DNA of 64,000 nucleotides from contig CM055606.1 of the NCBI GenBank assembly GCA_029379385.1, forward strand, positions 17,571,142 through 17,635,141, given 5' to 3'. The notes below the pieces were generated by a model. That model worked only from the letters and a program-made list of their open reading frames with translations. It was not told the origin of the DNA and made no database searches. Below are positions 1-12,274 of this stretch, in pieces. The first letter of the stretch is position 1; each line of letters starts with the position of its first letter. The stretch is from Quillaja saponaria. Taxonomy: Eukaryota; Streptophyta; Magnoliopsida; Fabales; Quillajaceae. The translations under genes and the position numbers were made by a program.

Positions 1-547
1 TTTAGACAATTGATAATTCTGGAAAACAGAAATGATCCGTAGGTGAGTCTGATGGCATTTTAGTATACCAGACTTGGTCAAGTTGGTTGGTCAAATACCC
101 AAAACTGACCCGACCCAACCGTTTGCTCTCACCCATAGGAACATGCATGATTTGCAAAGAAAGACATAAACAGGGGGAGAAAATCATAAAGACGCCCAGT
201 AAAAGAAGTGAGTGGAAAACAATGGTTTAGAATTTCTAAGGGAAAGGATTTCTTTTTCAAACTTACACTACATGTCACACACTATTGCCGCAAAACAGTG
301 CCAAATTTACTGGCTCAGTCAGTTCACATATTTTTCATTTCCTAAAGCTTTATCCCCCATGAAGTAAAATTAATGATAAGAATTATAAGATAGTCTAAGA
401 AAAGATATTTCTAATCAAACTGTCCATATAATATCAAACTAGAAGAAAACTCAACAATTAACCATTATGGAACTTGAACACCTTTTAAGTAATTAGATCA
501 TCTCAGGAAAAACAAAAGATCTATTGAGTAACATGTCTGCTTAATAC
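1..547. other. Intron 4 or further 3' sequence of the MNS4-like gene
   Basis: This AT-rich stretch lies beyond the last exon I can support for the mannosidase gene (exon 4, ending at 548). No continuation of the GH47 protein was found on the minus strand. A 61-codon frame near 2-187 has no resemblance to the family. It is most likely intron, with the next coding exon outside the window. Confidence 0.5.
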
Positions 548-2747
548 CGTAGCATGATCACTTGCAATAAGATGAGCAGAAAGTAAACCTCCAAGGACCC
601 TAATGGTAGTCTCGAACACAGAAACCGTCTTATTCTGCAAACATAGCATAACAAACTCCAAATTTAGATAAACAGATAAAGCAACTAAAGTCAATGGTTC
701 AACTAAGTCCAGATCGGCCAAGAGACATAAACCAACAACAAGTCCACACCAGAAGACAAAAAAATAAATGTCAAAGTGGACAATTATTTAAACTTCCAAG
801 ATAGAGCAACAGAAATTATAAATGATACTCAGTGACAATGATATGTGAAGTTTAAACAATACTGCTTTTTACATCAAAGCTAAAATACTGGTGGTATAGG
901 CAGCATGGAAACAAATAAATGTCAGACGTGAATGGCCAGTCTGATCTGCATGGGAGTTGTTTTAAATTATTTGACAGCTAGTACGATGGATATCTATAGA
1001 TTGGTTATTTCTTAAAATGTGTATGAGAGAAAGAATTATGAGTAGGAAATTGAAACCATCTTCTAAGAATGTTCAAGTATCACAATTATTTTTCTCCGTG
1101 TATGAAAAAAATACTACGAGGAAGAAACTAATGTAGACAGAAAATTAAATGTGTTATGTGTTGTACAATATTTTCTACATTGTAATTAAGCATTTATATA
1201 ATCAAAAATATCTTCATTTGGTAACATTGCTCTGAACTAGTCACTTACCAAGTTCAAACCAAATACAACAATACATCTAGTAAATACTTTTCACATAGAC
1301 ACACAATTAAATTGGTGAAACTTGAAGGTCCAAATCATTCATGGATGAAAAGTTTACCACTCAACCTAAAGAAGAAATGCAACAACCAAAACAAAATATG
1401 AATGCCAATTGACCAAGCTAAAAAAAAAATCAGAAGGGGGAATAGAGTGCATTTACTCACTATATTAAATTGAAGATTTTTACCAATCCAATCAACAGAA
1501 GCAGCAAACTGTTCCCGGTCACCAAGTAAAGCCAGAGTGTCTAATGAATCTATCTGTTAAAATGGCATGATTGCTTCATCAATAAGATGTTTTTTCCCTT
1601 TCATACTTGCACTTTATATATAGATAAATAACAGCAACTAGAATTTCACAAGAGATGCCATACAATATGGAAAAAGGATTTATCTTACCATAGTTAAGGC
1701 ATACCCTCCAAGTGAGTCTTCCCCTCCACATGATAGAGGTCTCAATTCATCAAGCGGAAAAGCATGTTCCATATATCCATTAAAAGCATGATAAAACATA
1801 TCACGTACCTATATTATTAAAAAAGAAGGATATCCATTAACAGCCTGATAAAACATATCACATATCTATATCAATTAAAGAAGAAAAAACCTTAATAAAA
1901 ACCATTCAAGAGCAGATATATGAATCCCATCTAGCTGTCTTGACATTTTGCAATTGAATAAAGAAGGCCACATACTCTGAGAAAAGAAAAGGACGCATAG
2001 AGAAAACATGGTTACTTCTCAACTGTTACTCAAAATCCTTCTTATTCTTTACTCTGGAATACTGGAAGGTCATATCCAAGGAAAATTACCAAATCACTCA
2101 CCATCATCCATTGACAGTATAATATGGATAAATACCAAAATTCCAGGCACTTACCAACAGGTTATAAAGTTATGAATAAAATTCAAAGGGACCCCAAAAT
2201 TTGGATAAAATGGATAATGTGTAGCAAACAAACAACTTACAAAAATCTACTTCTTAGCTCTGACATTGCTATTACACAAGGGTATATGACTATAAAACTT
2301 ATGTCCTTCCAATGGCATCATTCAATTACAAAGTCCTATGGCTATCAGTATTACTAATAATAATCTAATATGTTATAGAAACTTTGTGGGGAACAATAAT
2401 AAAAAATTAAAAAAAGCGTTCTTGGAGACAATTTTCCACTTCACTCTATAGCCAATGGTTCCCAAATTGCATTATAGAATGCAAATCAAAGCTATGAGCA
2501 TGTTAATTGAGTACCCAGTAAAAGACAGAGGACACTGTAACATTATAGATAGCTAAAACCATAATTTTCTGCCCAAAAAAGAGAAAATAAGAATAGCGAA
2601 ATTCAGGAGAGCTACCTCATCTCGCAGGTGCTTAGCTTCCTCCGGAGTGACACCATCTGCGAGAGCTCTGTGAACAAAGAAGTTGGAACAAAATGAAACT
2701 AAGATAAAGATAGAGGTGATCTGCATCGAGGTTTTCAGAACTTCCAT
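548..2747 (-). CDS. MNS4: EDEM-type GH47 alpha-mannosidase, MNS4-like (5' part)
   Basis: This gene belongs to glycoside hydrolase family 47, the EDEM branch. In plants these ER-lumen proteins (MNS4/MNS5) trim mannose from N-glycans of misfolded glycoproteins and commit them to ER-associated degradation. Four exons are visible: 2616-2747, 1689-1808, 1461-1553 and 548-634. All junctions are phase 0 with GT-AG introns, giving 144 residues, roughly the first quarter of the family's length. The start ATG at 2747 opens a hydrophobic signal peptide (about residues 8-30), followed by TPEEAKHLRDEVRDMFYHAF. Family hallmarks include SCGGEDSLGG, DSLDTLALLGDREQF and SVFETTIRVLGGLLSAHL. The catalytic C-terminal half lies outside the window. 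A 57-bp duplication covers the intron 1/exon 2 junction. MNS4 is preferred over MNS5 only because of the neighbouring EFG1 and POLLUX-like genes. Confidence 0.88.
1774..1887. repeat. 57-bp tandem duplication across the intron 1/exon 2 junction
   Basis: Two diverged copies with a period of 57 bp (1774-1830 and 1831-1887) each begin TATCCATTAA. On the minus strand the exon-side copy carries the real acceptor before 1808. The intron-side copy still ends its intronic part in AG ahead of a degenerate copy of the first exon 2 codons, so it is a possible decoy acceptor. Confidence 0.75.
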
Positions 2748-3941
2748 TGGTCCCTATCTATCTTTTTGTTCTTTTGCTCTGCTTTGCACTACGGGCACCT
2801 GGGAGGCTTTCTTCAATGGCCTGTGAAAACAAAGCTGGGAATAGAAAATGAAAAAAAAAGACGAGCAGCAAATGAGAATGGTAATGAGCGGAAACCCGTA
2901 TGATATTAGTTGAAACCCGCTCCACCAGATTTGCAGGGTCCAATTGTCATTTCCTTTTGTGTGTGTTTGATAGGAAGCACTTGTCACCTATCTTTGATCT
3001 TTCCATTATACATAATAGTAGTCTAGTTGTATACACTAAATTATTATTTCGTTTTTTTGAATCATATATATATATTTTTTGCTACTTTATTTTTTTAAAT
3101 TGATTGAAAAATATTTAAAATTGACAATTAAGTGATAAAGTAAAAATAAACGACAATTATAAGTTATATTTATTGTACTCGCTTGTTTAGGGTAACAACT
3201 ACTCATATTTATTTTCGGTCAAATTTTTTTTATTCTTTTAGAAATATTGAATAATTAATAGAAATCATGAAGTGAAAAAATTAGCATACATGATTAATTA
3301 GATCAAAACAATTTAGATTCTTTTTAAAACATAATTTAATAGTAAATAGTTGCTTCAGTATACATTAACAAAATAAGGACTATTGTCTCTAATGATTTGT
3401 TTATCTTTTTTCTTTTGTTTTCACGAGCATTCTTGCCTATTCTTGTTCGAAGATTGTGATTGTCCCTATTCACAATTATTTTTCTTTGGGCTCAAACCCT
3501 TGACATTGCAGAGTCATCTCAATTACTGAACTCAAATGTGACTTACTACTTAAACCACACCTTGTGAGTTACATAATTTATCTTTAATCGTTAGTATGTT
3601 GGTAAGAATTTCATCTTAAATCTTCGAATAGTTTATTTTGTTAGTGCATTTAATTGTAAAACAAAAAAAAAAATAGTCAATTTACATATTAGTACACAAA
3701 TTTTTATTTTTTTTGTCAAATTGATGGAGATAGTAAGAGATCATAGATCTCTCCTTTTTCTAGATATATAATAATATAAATATAGATACTTTTGGAACTT
3801 TTTTTTAATTTTATTTTAGGAGAACAATTAAGGATATACCACTCTCCATAACTATTCTTGAAATTTAAATTATATTCATAATAAATTAGCAATGTATTTT
3901 TATCAATTAAACTAATAAATAGTGGCATTATATTTACTTTT
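2748..3941. other. Promoter side of the mannosidase gene and AT-rich spacer
   Basis: Bases 2748-2990 should hold the 5' leader and proximal promoter of the minus-strand mannosidase gene. From about 3000 onward the sequence is low-complexity AT-rich spacer. No gene, RNA gene or clear repeat was recognised. Confidence 0.5.
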
Positions 3942-5309
3942 GGGAGCCCTTACCAGCCACAATCTATTAATTGACATTTGTTTTTCTTTTCCTAAAATAC
4001 CCATATTTATTCTATTTAACTTATCTTATTTTTTTTTTCTTTTATCTAATTTTTATTAGGCATTTTGTTTTTATTGAACTATTTTTCCTAAACTCTTCAA
4101 CTTTTTTTTTTTACATATATTATTTTTCTTCATGTAAAACTCTTCAATCAGGTATTTCATATTTTATTATTTATCTTTTCTAGTTTGATTGTTATTAGGC
4201 CTTTTTAACTTTTTTATTGGATTGTTTTTTTTAAACTCTTCAACTTTTTTGGTATTTGTTTTCAACTTACCTTAAAAGTCTACTATATTTACTAACCAAA
4301 AAAAAAAAAAAGTCTAATATATATTTTTTTCAATTATTTTCTTTTTACTCCATACAATTTTTTGCTCTCTACATTTTTTTGTAAATTATATATATATTTT
4401 TTTGTTAAAATAAAATATTTTTGTGTTCTTTTTTCTTAGAGAACTAATGTTAATATTAATTTTAAGTTTTTCTTATTAAGATTATATATTCTAATAATAA
4501 AATCAAATTCACCAAAAAAATAATAATAAATTCAAAGAATATTTAGTAAAAAATATAGAGGAAAAAGGGATCTTTTTGCTATAGTTGTAATTATTTTCTA
4601 AATTTCAACTCAAATTCATTTAATAGATTTTATAATTTCAATTAATAAAAAAATTAACAAAACTTCATAAAGTAATTTTTACCATACTTTCAATCGCTTA
4701 AGAGTAAAATGGATGAGGACATGAGATTATGCTATTAATATTATAAATTTTAGAGCACCATCACAAAATTATTATCTTTACATATGTAAATAGAACAAAT
4801 ATCTCTTTGTCCAACTGTGGTTTGAATGATTTTCAGTTTTTACAATAACGAATTACTAACGTATAGTTTTCCTGCCAGTATTTGTCTTAGTTACTATAAG
4901 AAAAAAGAACACCTAAATATTTTATTTTAACAAAAAATAAAGTTTTTTTTTTTAACTTAAAAATATAATTTACGAGAAAAATGTAGAGAGAAAAATTTAT
5001 ATGGACTAAAAAGAAAATAATTGGAAAAAATATATTAGACATTTTTTTAGTTAGGAAAATATTAGATTTTTTATTTTATTTTTGGTTAGGAATATATTTG
5101 ACTTTTAAGGTGAATTGAAAACAAATACCAAAAAAGTTGAAAAATTTAGGAAAGTATTCTAATAAAAAAAATTAAACATAAGAAAGAGAAATAATAAATA
5201 TCTCACAAGATAAGTCAAATAAAATAAATATAAGTGCTTAAGGAAAAAAAAAAAAAAAAAAACTCATGCTAATTAATAAACTGTACTTTGTGGCTATAAG
5301 GGCACCATT
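3942..5309. mobile_element. Long-terminal-inverted-repeat (foldback) DNA transposon, non-autonomous
   Basis: The two ends are inverted copies of each other. The left end reads GGGAGCCCTTACCAGCCACA near 3942; the reverse complement of the right end reads GGTGCCCTTATAGCCACAAA near 5309. The arms extend about 450 bp inward (to about 4440 and from about 4890) and stay alignable but diverged. For example, a block with CAACTTTTTTGGTATTTG recurs in both arms. About 450 bp of AT-rich sequence separates them. There is no transposase frame. Long diverged arms suggest a MULE-type or foldback element, but I could not settle a target-site duplication, so the superfamily is open. Confidence 0.7.
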
Positions 5310-6908
5310 TAATTTCTATACTCATGGATGATTTATTATTAAAAGATTCAAATTGACAATCACTGCAAATGTATATAATTATGTAATACTAATAATGGAT
5401 TGATCTAGAAAAAAAAATAAAATTTAAGAATGTCTTTCCAAGAAGTTAACAAAATAAATTTACACTTACAGCTGGCAAAGAAATTTTAAATTTCGATCTC
5501 TACAGAGGTTCTATGGGAGTTTTTTCACATAAAAAATAATAATGATATAAACATAATATTTTATGTCAAAAAGAATGAGATATCATACCTTATCTTTTTT
5601 ATTTGTAACAACAAAACAATCACGTGTAAAATTCAATACATTGTTAATGTATTATTTATTTATTTTATGAAGCGTGAAAGTTACAAAGAGGAATTCAAAT
5701 CGCCTCATTTTCGTTAAGAATGTGAGAGGCTGTTCTTTCAAACATGCCTCCAATTTGGTTTTTTTTTGTTCAAAAAACCCACGTCTTTCTCAACGCAAAT
5801 GCCTAAAAGAAAATTATTCTCTTTTTAAGTTGCATTAATCTACCATGTAAAATCCTTGTGTCAAGCAATTTATATGAACCCTACTGCAATGAGACTATCA
5901 AATGACCGAGTGTTACCATGTCCAATTTTTGGAAGCAAAATCTGTTGATTAGGCATCGTTTTTGCAAATTTATCGGATCCTAAATTACACTCATGTCACC
6001 TGCCAAAAAAAGACATATAACCCTACTTAAATAATTGATTTTTATATCTTAAATATTAATGGCAGACTATGACTTTGTCCATTTTTACCCCCTTCCAAGT
6101 TCCAACAGGTGAACTGTTTGGATGAAGACACAGTTTGTCTAGAACCTGAACAACATTCTCATAATGAATTGACAATAATCTTTCAGTACGAAAAGACTTC
6201 CGGAGAAACACTATAACCAACATAGTCTGCAGAAAGTACCATTTTCTAGCCTAAGAATGACTTCATATACTTTACAGCAATGAATTCTCTACCTGCCACC
6301 TGTCGGTGCGTAAGAGTGACATATCATTTGAAAGAGCTAGGAGTATAGATTCCCAGTTGTTTGCCCATGCATCCATACAAAGATCAAAGAAGGCTGTAAG
6401 AATCCAACATAAGTAAGAAGCTGATACAATTGGCCATAACAACGCTGAGTCTAATCAAGATGCCTGCAATCAGAGAAATAACAAATTATGTAATGCATAT
6501 TTTATCTTCCAGAAAGACATTTACTGGCTTGTGGCACAAAGGCATTATATTACCTATAAGTAAAACTAAGAAATAATTCCCATAAGAGCATCAAAACTAT
6601 GTCAGTCACATAATAGGAAACTAGGAAAAACATTTCGAACTATGTTGAGTTCATAACATAAACTAGGAAACTGCAGCACCAAAACTAGAAAACATAGTTG
6701 ATGCTCTCATAACAAATTGAATCATAATACCACACAATGAAATAATTACGTGTATTGGCCCTCGAATATGGAAAACATTGCTGATCAAAGCTATCTGTAA
6801 TAAGCAATTCAACAAAACAGTCATATGAAATTGAATTTAGCTACGAATTAATTAAAAAGGAAAACCAGAAGCTCAATTTAGTAATTTCAGTAAGCTATAC
6901 AGTAATGA
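5310..6908. other. Spacer and probable 3' UTR of EFG1
   Basis: The part up to about 6050 is AT-rich spacer with no gene seen. From roughly 6100 to 6908 the composition is less extreme and there are minus-strand acceptor-like sites (near 6797 and 6470), consistent with 3' UTR exons of EFG1. No further protein-coding exon could be supported. Confidence 0.4.
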
Positions 6909-9900
6909 TCACAAGCAACAAACCTGCTTCCTTTTCTTCTTAGGTCGTCTCTTTCTCCGAGGTTTGTGAGCATCAGAATTGGAACTGAGATTACTACTTT
7001 GACCTGTCCTTGAATGGGAGGATCCCCTTGCCTTAAAGGATGGTCCACTTCCACTATTTGAAGTATTGCTGGACGTAGACATCTCAGACCTATGTATTGA
7101 TGGGTTTTGGCTTGACGAAGATCCAAATCTTGTATGAGTACCAACTGAACTTAAATTGTTTGAAAGCCGGGGAGGAGGCATTAGAGCTCTAGCAGAAATT
7201 TGCCTCTGCAAAATAGGTAGAAATGCTTAAAAACAATTGTAAAAGCAATTTCTGACACTTTCTTACAATAGTAGTATAATAGTATAAGTTATAGTTATCA
7301 TAATATATGGCACCTGATTTCTTTCATCACTGGACATGCCAGACACTGCTTTACCAGAAGCACTAGAAGCCTGTTCTCTGCAACAAATAGAAAATTCAAA
7401 GATGCACATTTAATAAAAGGAAAGAGGCCAAAACCAAAAGTTCAAAAAATCTAGAACAGTTATGCATAAACAAGATGAAAAGGTTAGTGAATATTTGACG
7501 TCTACTGCTCTAACAGAATGGTGAAATTAAAAGGCATTTCAATCAAAGCAAGGGCCTTTCCAACAAGAGCCCCAAGGGGGATTGATAATGAGAGTAGTTG
7601 GACTATAGAACACCCACTATGAAGCACGGGTATTGGTATTTCGGTACGGTACGATAGGGTACGACAAGGGTATGTTAAATTAAATAATTAAAAATATAAA
7701 CTATATAATATATATATATATATATAAACAAAAAAGTAAAAAAATAAAATAAAATTAAAAGAGAACAAAAAAAATACAAAGAGGACAAAAAGGCTTTATA
7801 TACATTAAAAATATAATTATATAGATAAAAAGTAAAAAGTAAAAAGGAAATTAAAAGAGAACAAAAATAATAGCTGTAAAAAAAAAAATAGAAAGAGGAC
7901 AAAAAGGCTTTATATACATTAAAAAAAAAAGTAGAATAAGGCATAGAAGCAACAGCTTTATATACATAAAAAAAAGAAAAAAAAGAAAAAAAAGTAGAAT
8001 GAGGCAACTAGCAAGGAAGCAAAAGAAAAAAATATGAAAGGAAAAAACAGAAGCCCTTCAGGCTTTCACCCTTTCACGGCTTGCCTTTATATACATTAAA
8101 AAAAAAAAAAAAAAAAAAAGAAGGTAGAAAGAGAAGAAAAGCAAGAAGGTTCACTGGTTGTCTGGTTTAGAGCTTACCTGGTGCTTGCGACGTGCGTGAA
8201 GTGTGAAGACTACCGATTATGAAAATTGAAAGCTGCTGCCGCCAATCTTCAACAGCAGTGGACAGCAGCAGTGAAGCAAATGAGTCTTGGGTGTGGGCTG
8301 CAATCCGATCTAGCATCTTCAGGTTAGGGATTTGAATAATTATGCCAAAACGCTGGGTTGCATATATATATACATTATTATTTTTTTTAACGAAGCATCG
8401 GCTCAGATGTAAGCCTTGAAGCCGTCCCGAAGCCGCACCATAAATCTTTAGTCGTACCGAAGCCGCACCCAAAATTAAAAAAAAAAAAAAAAATTTGTGG
8501 TAATTCATGGGGACGTACTGGGGCATCCCCACTCTTCCCAGCACCCGATACACCCCAGGGACTGGTTCTTTGAGATTTTTGGATTACCCGTGCTTCATAG
8601 AACACCCATAAATGATATCATTGAGCATTAAATGTAATACAACAATATTATCATATCAAGTGACCTTGAGGTCATTGTTTGAAAAACCATTATTGAAACA
8701 CTCCTTCAACTTTTGTTTCATCAAATATACAGATAGAGTTTTGTCTATAATTTAATCCACAGATAATCTTTTTAATTCCTTTTTCTCCCTTTCCTTTTAA
8801 TAGTAAAACGAAAGAGAAAAGCGACTTTCAGTCCTGTGAGCACAAAGCATATAGCAGTTCTACCAAGTAATTTAATTTCAACAAAAGCTTGCTTCACGAA
8901 AGAGAATGTACCTTGTACTTTTGTCTGTCCATTCATCATCTGCTGCATCTTCATCACTTCCAGTCAGAAAAAAGTCATCTTCACTCAGATCCAAAAGGCC
9001 ATCATCCTCACTGCCAGTCTCTGTTACCCCCCACAGAAAAAAGAAAAAGAAAAGGAAGAATAGTTAAGAACGTAAAAACTTACTAAGATAAAAAACAATA
9101 AGATGAAATAGGAAGGTAAAAACGAGGTCATTGGAAGGTTTAGGCAACACACACGCGAAGCCAGGTTTTCTCTTACAAGACGGCCAAAAAAAAGTCATTT
9201 TTTTCATAAAGAAGTAATATCACATTAAACAATCGCAAATGATGAACTATTAATAATGCACACAACTTCTCCTTTTTACTAAGAAAAAAAATGTAGAAAG
9301 GAGAGTAGAAGACAGTTTTTGTCCTATAGATGAAAGAGCACAAAACACATTGAAGCTTCACATTCAATGTGAATTTTAGTAAAAGAAAATGAAGTCCCTA
9401 GACTTATAAATTAGCTTTCAAATTAATTTAAAAGGGACATGTATACGTTAATTCATATATTGTCACTTTAGTAAATTGAACTTATGTTATTGTAATTCTC
9501 TACAATAACAAACTAAAATTTCTACTGTAAACAATGATACATTGGTGTAGCAGTGTTGATTCCCATCATTCCGTGGGATCCCAAGTTCAAAATCCCTGGC
9601 AAAAGCATCACCATATGATAAATCCTAGGTCAAAACAACTAATAAAGAAAAAAAATTATAGAATGAAGACAGGAAAATTGGGAGTACAGACAATTGAGAA
9701 TCATGAGATAGCTTCTCATATACTCCATATAGAAATTTGAAAAACTAAAAAGTAGGGGGACACTACGTAAATTTTGTGAAATTTATGAACTTGTTTATAT
9801 TATAGTAATGGAAGTTCAGGAAGAAGGGGGGCATGGCCCCTGGTAGTCCCTCCTTTCCTTTTGTCTCTGAAGACATAATGTGCATCTGAAAAAAAGATTC

Positions 9901-12103
9901 GGCCATGATTTTAGAAGGCCAGGGTTTCAACTATATTCTGTAACTGCCATCCTCTATTGTATTTCTCCATGATGCCATCTCACAGGTCCTCATCAAAATA
10001 GATATTAAGAGGTGCTTTTCACTAGTTATCCAAAGATAAATATAAAATATATAAATATGTGTGCACGCATTCTGTACCGTATCTACTATGGGGAAGTTAT
10101 ACATGCGCAATCATCAGAGCAACATTTCTTAGACGGTTGTATCCCACGTTCAGGGTTATATATCACTAGAATAGTGACAAAAATCTCAAGCAGAATAAGC
10201 CAATTTATCGATGTTATCTAGAGAAGTGTTGGTGAATAAAGCAAAGGAAATACCTTCCAAATCCTTCCCACTTGCTGCAGCTTCAGTTACTCTAGTTTTG
10301 ATCTGCTTTCGCAATCTATTTCTACTGTCAACTATCTCTGTATTATCACTCCCAGTAAATAAAGGTACATATTTTTCAGTCTTGGGAAAGTACTGCAGTT
10401 TGAATACAAAAACTTGTTACTCCCAAAGATAATTGTAACTTTCAAAAGCAATGTAACCAACAAAATGATTCTAGACTCAAGCTTCCTGGGAAAAAAAAAA
10501 TCTGGCCTCAAACTAAGCAAAGATGTTTCCAACCAGCAAGCAGTATTTCCACACAAGGAAAGGGATCAAGTAACAACTACCAAAGTTCAACAATCTTTGT
10601 CCTACAAGAGAAGTTAATGGTTGAAAACCCAAGTGGATTTCACTCATAACAATTTAATGCTAAGCTTTCTGAGTTTTATTTTAATTAAAACAAATTGATA
10701 TCAGTTCCTGTAAACAGATAATTTTTCAAAAAAAGCATCCCACAATTTCTATTTTTATTTTCTTACTGGAGAAAATGACCCAATAGGTTCTCAACTTTTA
10801 TAACGACGTATCTTTTTTTCTTATACCAGCCAGCGATACCAAAGCAATGCCATTACTCTAATAGTTCAAAATTAATTGACAAGAGAAAAAAATAGATAGC
10901 ATACTTTATTCAATCGTACAAGAAGAAAATATCCATTCAAAGAGGCGATCTATAGCTTACTGTAACATATTGAAGATCTTCTTTATGTTTGGAAAGTTGC
11001 TCAGCTATCTCAGCACCTTGTGCCTGACCAGACGAGGTGCGTTGTAGTTTCTCTAGACGTCTAATTCTTCTTTCTATCTTCCTTCTCTCTGAACAAGAAA
11101 CATGATACTTCAAGAAGTAAGGCAAGGCAAAATATTTGTGCTCCACACAAATCATGCTAGATTTCATATGCAACTGATGAAATAAATTAACCATAATAGG
11201 GAAGAAACTTCTACCAAAGAACTTTATCTTCCTGTCACGAAGGAAAATTTTGCGCTCTGCAGCAAGACGAGTATGAATATCCTGTTGTTTTTGAAGTCCT
11301 TCTAACTTCTTTTCTTGTGCTTCTCTCACCTCATGTGGCAAATTCTGAAAAAAAAAATTAAATGACAATAACACTATGAATGTGTTAAGGCACATACCTA
11401 CTCCTCACATTGCATTTTAAAAAAAAAAAACTGTGAAATGAGAAGAATTTCTTTCAAAAAAGCAGCAGTTGCCAGTTACATCATCAGGTTACTGAAAAGC
11501 TAAGCCTGTTATGTAAACGCACAGCCACACAGGATGTGCGGGAAACTTGATACTCCATTAAAGAAAAAGGGAAGAAGAGGGTGGAACTTAAAACAAGTTC
11601 AGCTCCAGAAACCAAATTAGAAGGCCTCCAATGGAGACTGGGGAAACTGTGAAAGTAGTTCTTGAGAACATTCTTACTGACCCCCAGTTAAAAGAAGCTA
11701 AAAAAAATGAGAAAATGCAACACCCTCAGGAAGTCCATTATAATATAGTCCACAAATTCAAGAAGAAACTCACAACAAGTACCCAAAATACCGCATGTTG
11801 GACATTTTGTAATCTTTATTGACAGAATCTACTTGACTAACAGAAATACACAAAATGCCCACATAACCAAATATGGAATGCAAGTTCACAGCTATTCAAA
11901 CCACAAAAACCTCGATAAAACAAAAGGGAAATCAGATGGGTAACCAAAATTTGAAGAACTAGAAATACCTTTCGGAGCATGCGCTCGACGGATCGAATCT
12001 GGTTCTTGAGAGAGACGGACTTGGGTTTCTTCTCCGTGCCCAAGGCCTTGGATCGACGAGCAGGGGAATTGACCCTGCGCTTGCCATAGCCACCATGAGC
12101 CAT
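6909..12103 (-). CDS. EFG1: rRNA-processing protein EFG1
   Basis: This is the plant member of the Efg1 family (formerly DUF2361), nucleolar factors for 18S rRNA maturation in the small-subunit processome. Seven exons join in frame: 11969-12103, 11215-11344, 10961-11088, 10254-10392, 8912-9020, 7314-7377 and 6909-7205, encoding 333 residues. The N-terminus MAHGGYGKRR is basic. The core is a charged coiled coil (about residues 45-135) with SLKNQIRSVERMLRK, RKIFLRDRKIKFFERRKIER and FPKTEKYVPLF. An acidic stretch follows (GSEDDGLLDLSEDDFFLTGS), then a Ser-rich linker and a Lys/Arg tail (RRKRRPKKKRK) typical of nucleolar signals. The last four codons, Val-Cys-Cys-Leu, follow a CAG/GTTTGT that could be a splice donor, so the true C-terminus may differ. 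One intron carries a transposon, and the 5' flank is duplicated upstream. Confidence 0.93.
7606..8608. mobile_element. Small TIR transposon in EFG1 intron 5, with target duplication
   Basis: A perfect 13-bp inverted repeat, TGAAGCACGGGTA, occurs at 7620-7632 and inverted at 8585-8597. An 11-bp direct repeat, TAGAACACCCA, flanks it at 7606-7616 and 8598-8608; a three-base CTA sits between repeat and terminus on the left only. The element is about 980 bp and lies entirely within an intron, so it should be spliced out. The 9-11 bp duplication size suggests a Mutator-like non-autonomous element. A 128-codon minus-strand frame inside it (8167-8553) has no recognisable domain. Confidence 0.7.
7785..8105. 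repeat. Degenerate A-rich tandem repeat inside the intronic element
   Basis: A motif containing GGCTTTATATACATTAAAA recurs four times (about 7790, 7900, 7950 and 8080), each followed by long A-runs. The array makes up much of the left half of the transposon. Confidence 0.6.
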
Positions 12104-12274
12104 ACTTGGCGATCTGAGAGTTTAGACGAGGGGGATACTGGTTTGATTTTCTGTGTTTGCCCTAATACGGAGCTTCCTCTACAACTCCGACAACGGTGGT
12201 TTTGGATTAAACGACACCATGTAAGTTATAGCTTCCCCTTTGTCTGTGCGTTTTGTGGTTCAGCCGCTCTCTTA
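12104..12274 (-). promoter_or_regulatory. EFG1 5' leader and proximal promoter (copy P1)
   Basis: These 171 bases directly precede the EFG1 start codon on the minus strand and must include its leader. The outer 111 bp (12164-12274) recur at 15282-15392, apparently identical, and at 15988-16089 with a few changes. Beyond TTA at 12272-12274, transposon sequence begins, so the more distal promoter has been pushed about 4 kb away. Confidence 0.6.

Noticed and set aside
7675..8007. Phe/Tyr-rich 110-codon minus-strand frame
   Set aside because: It is a translation of the A-rich repeat array in the TIR element.
8167..8553. 128-codon minus-strand frame in the EFG1 intron
   Set aside because: It lies inside the TIR element, is low in complexity and shows no domain.
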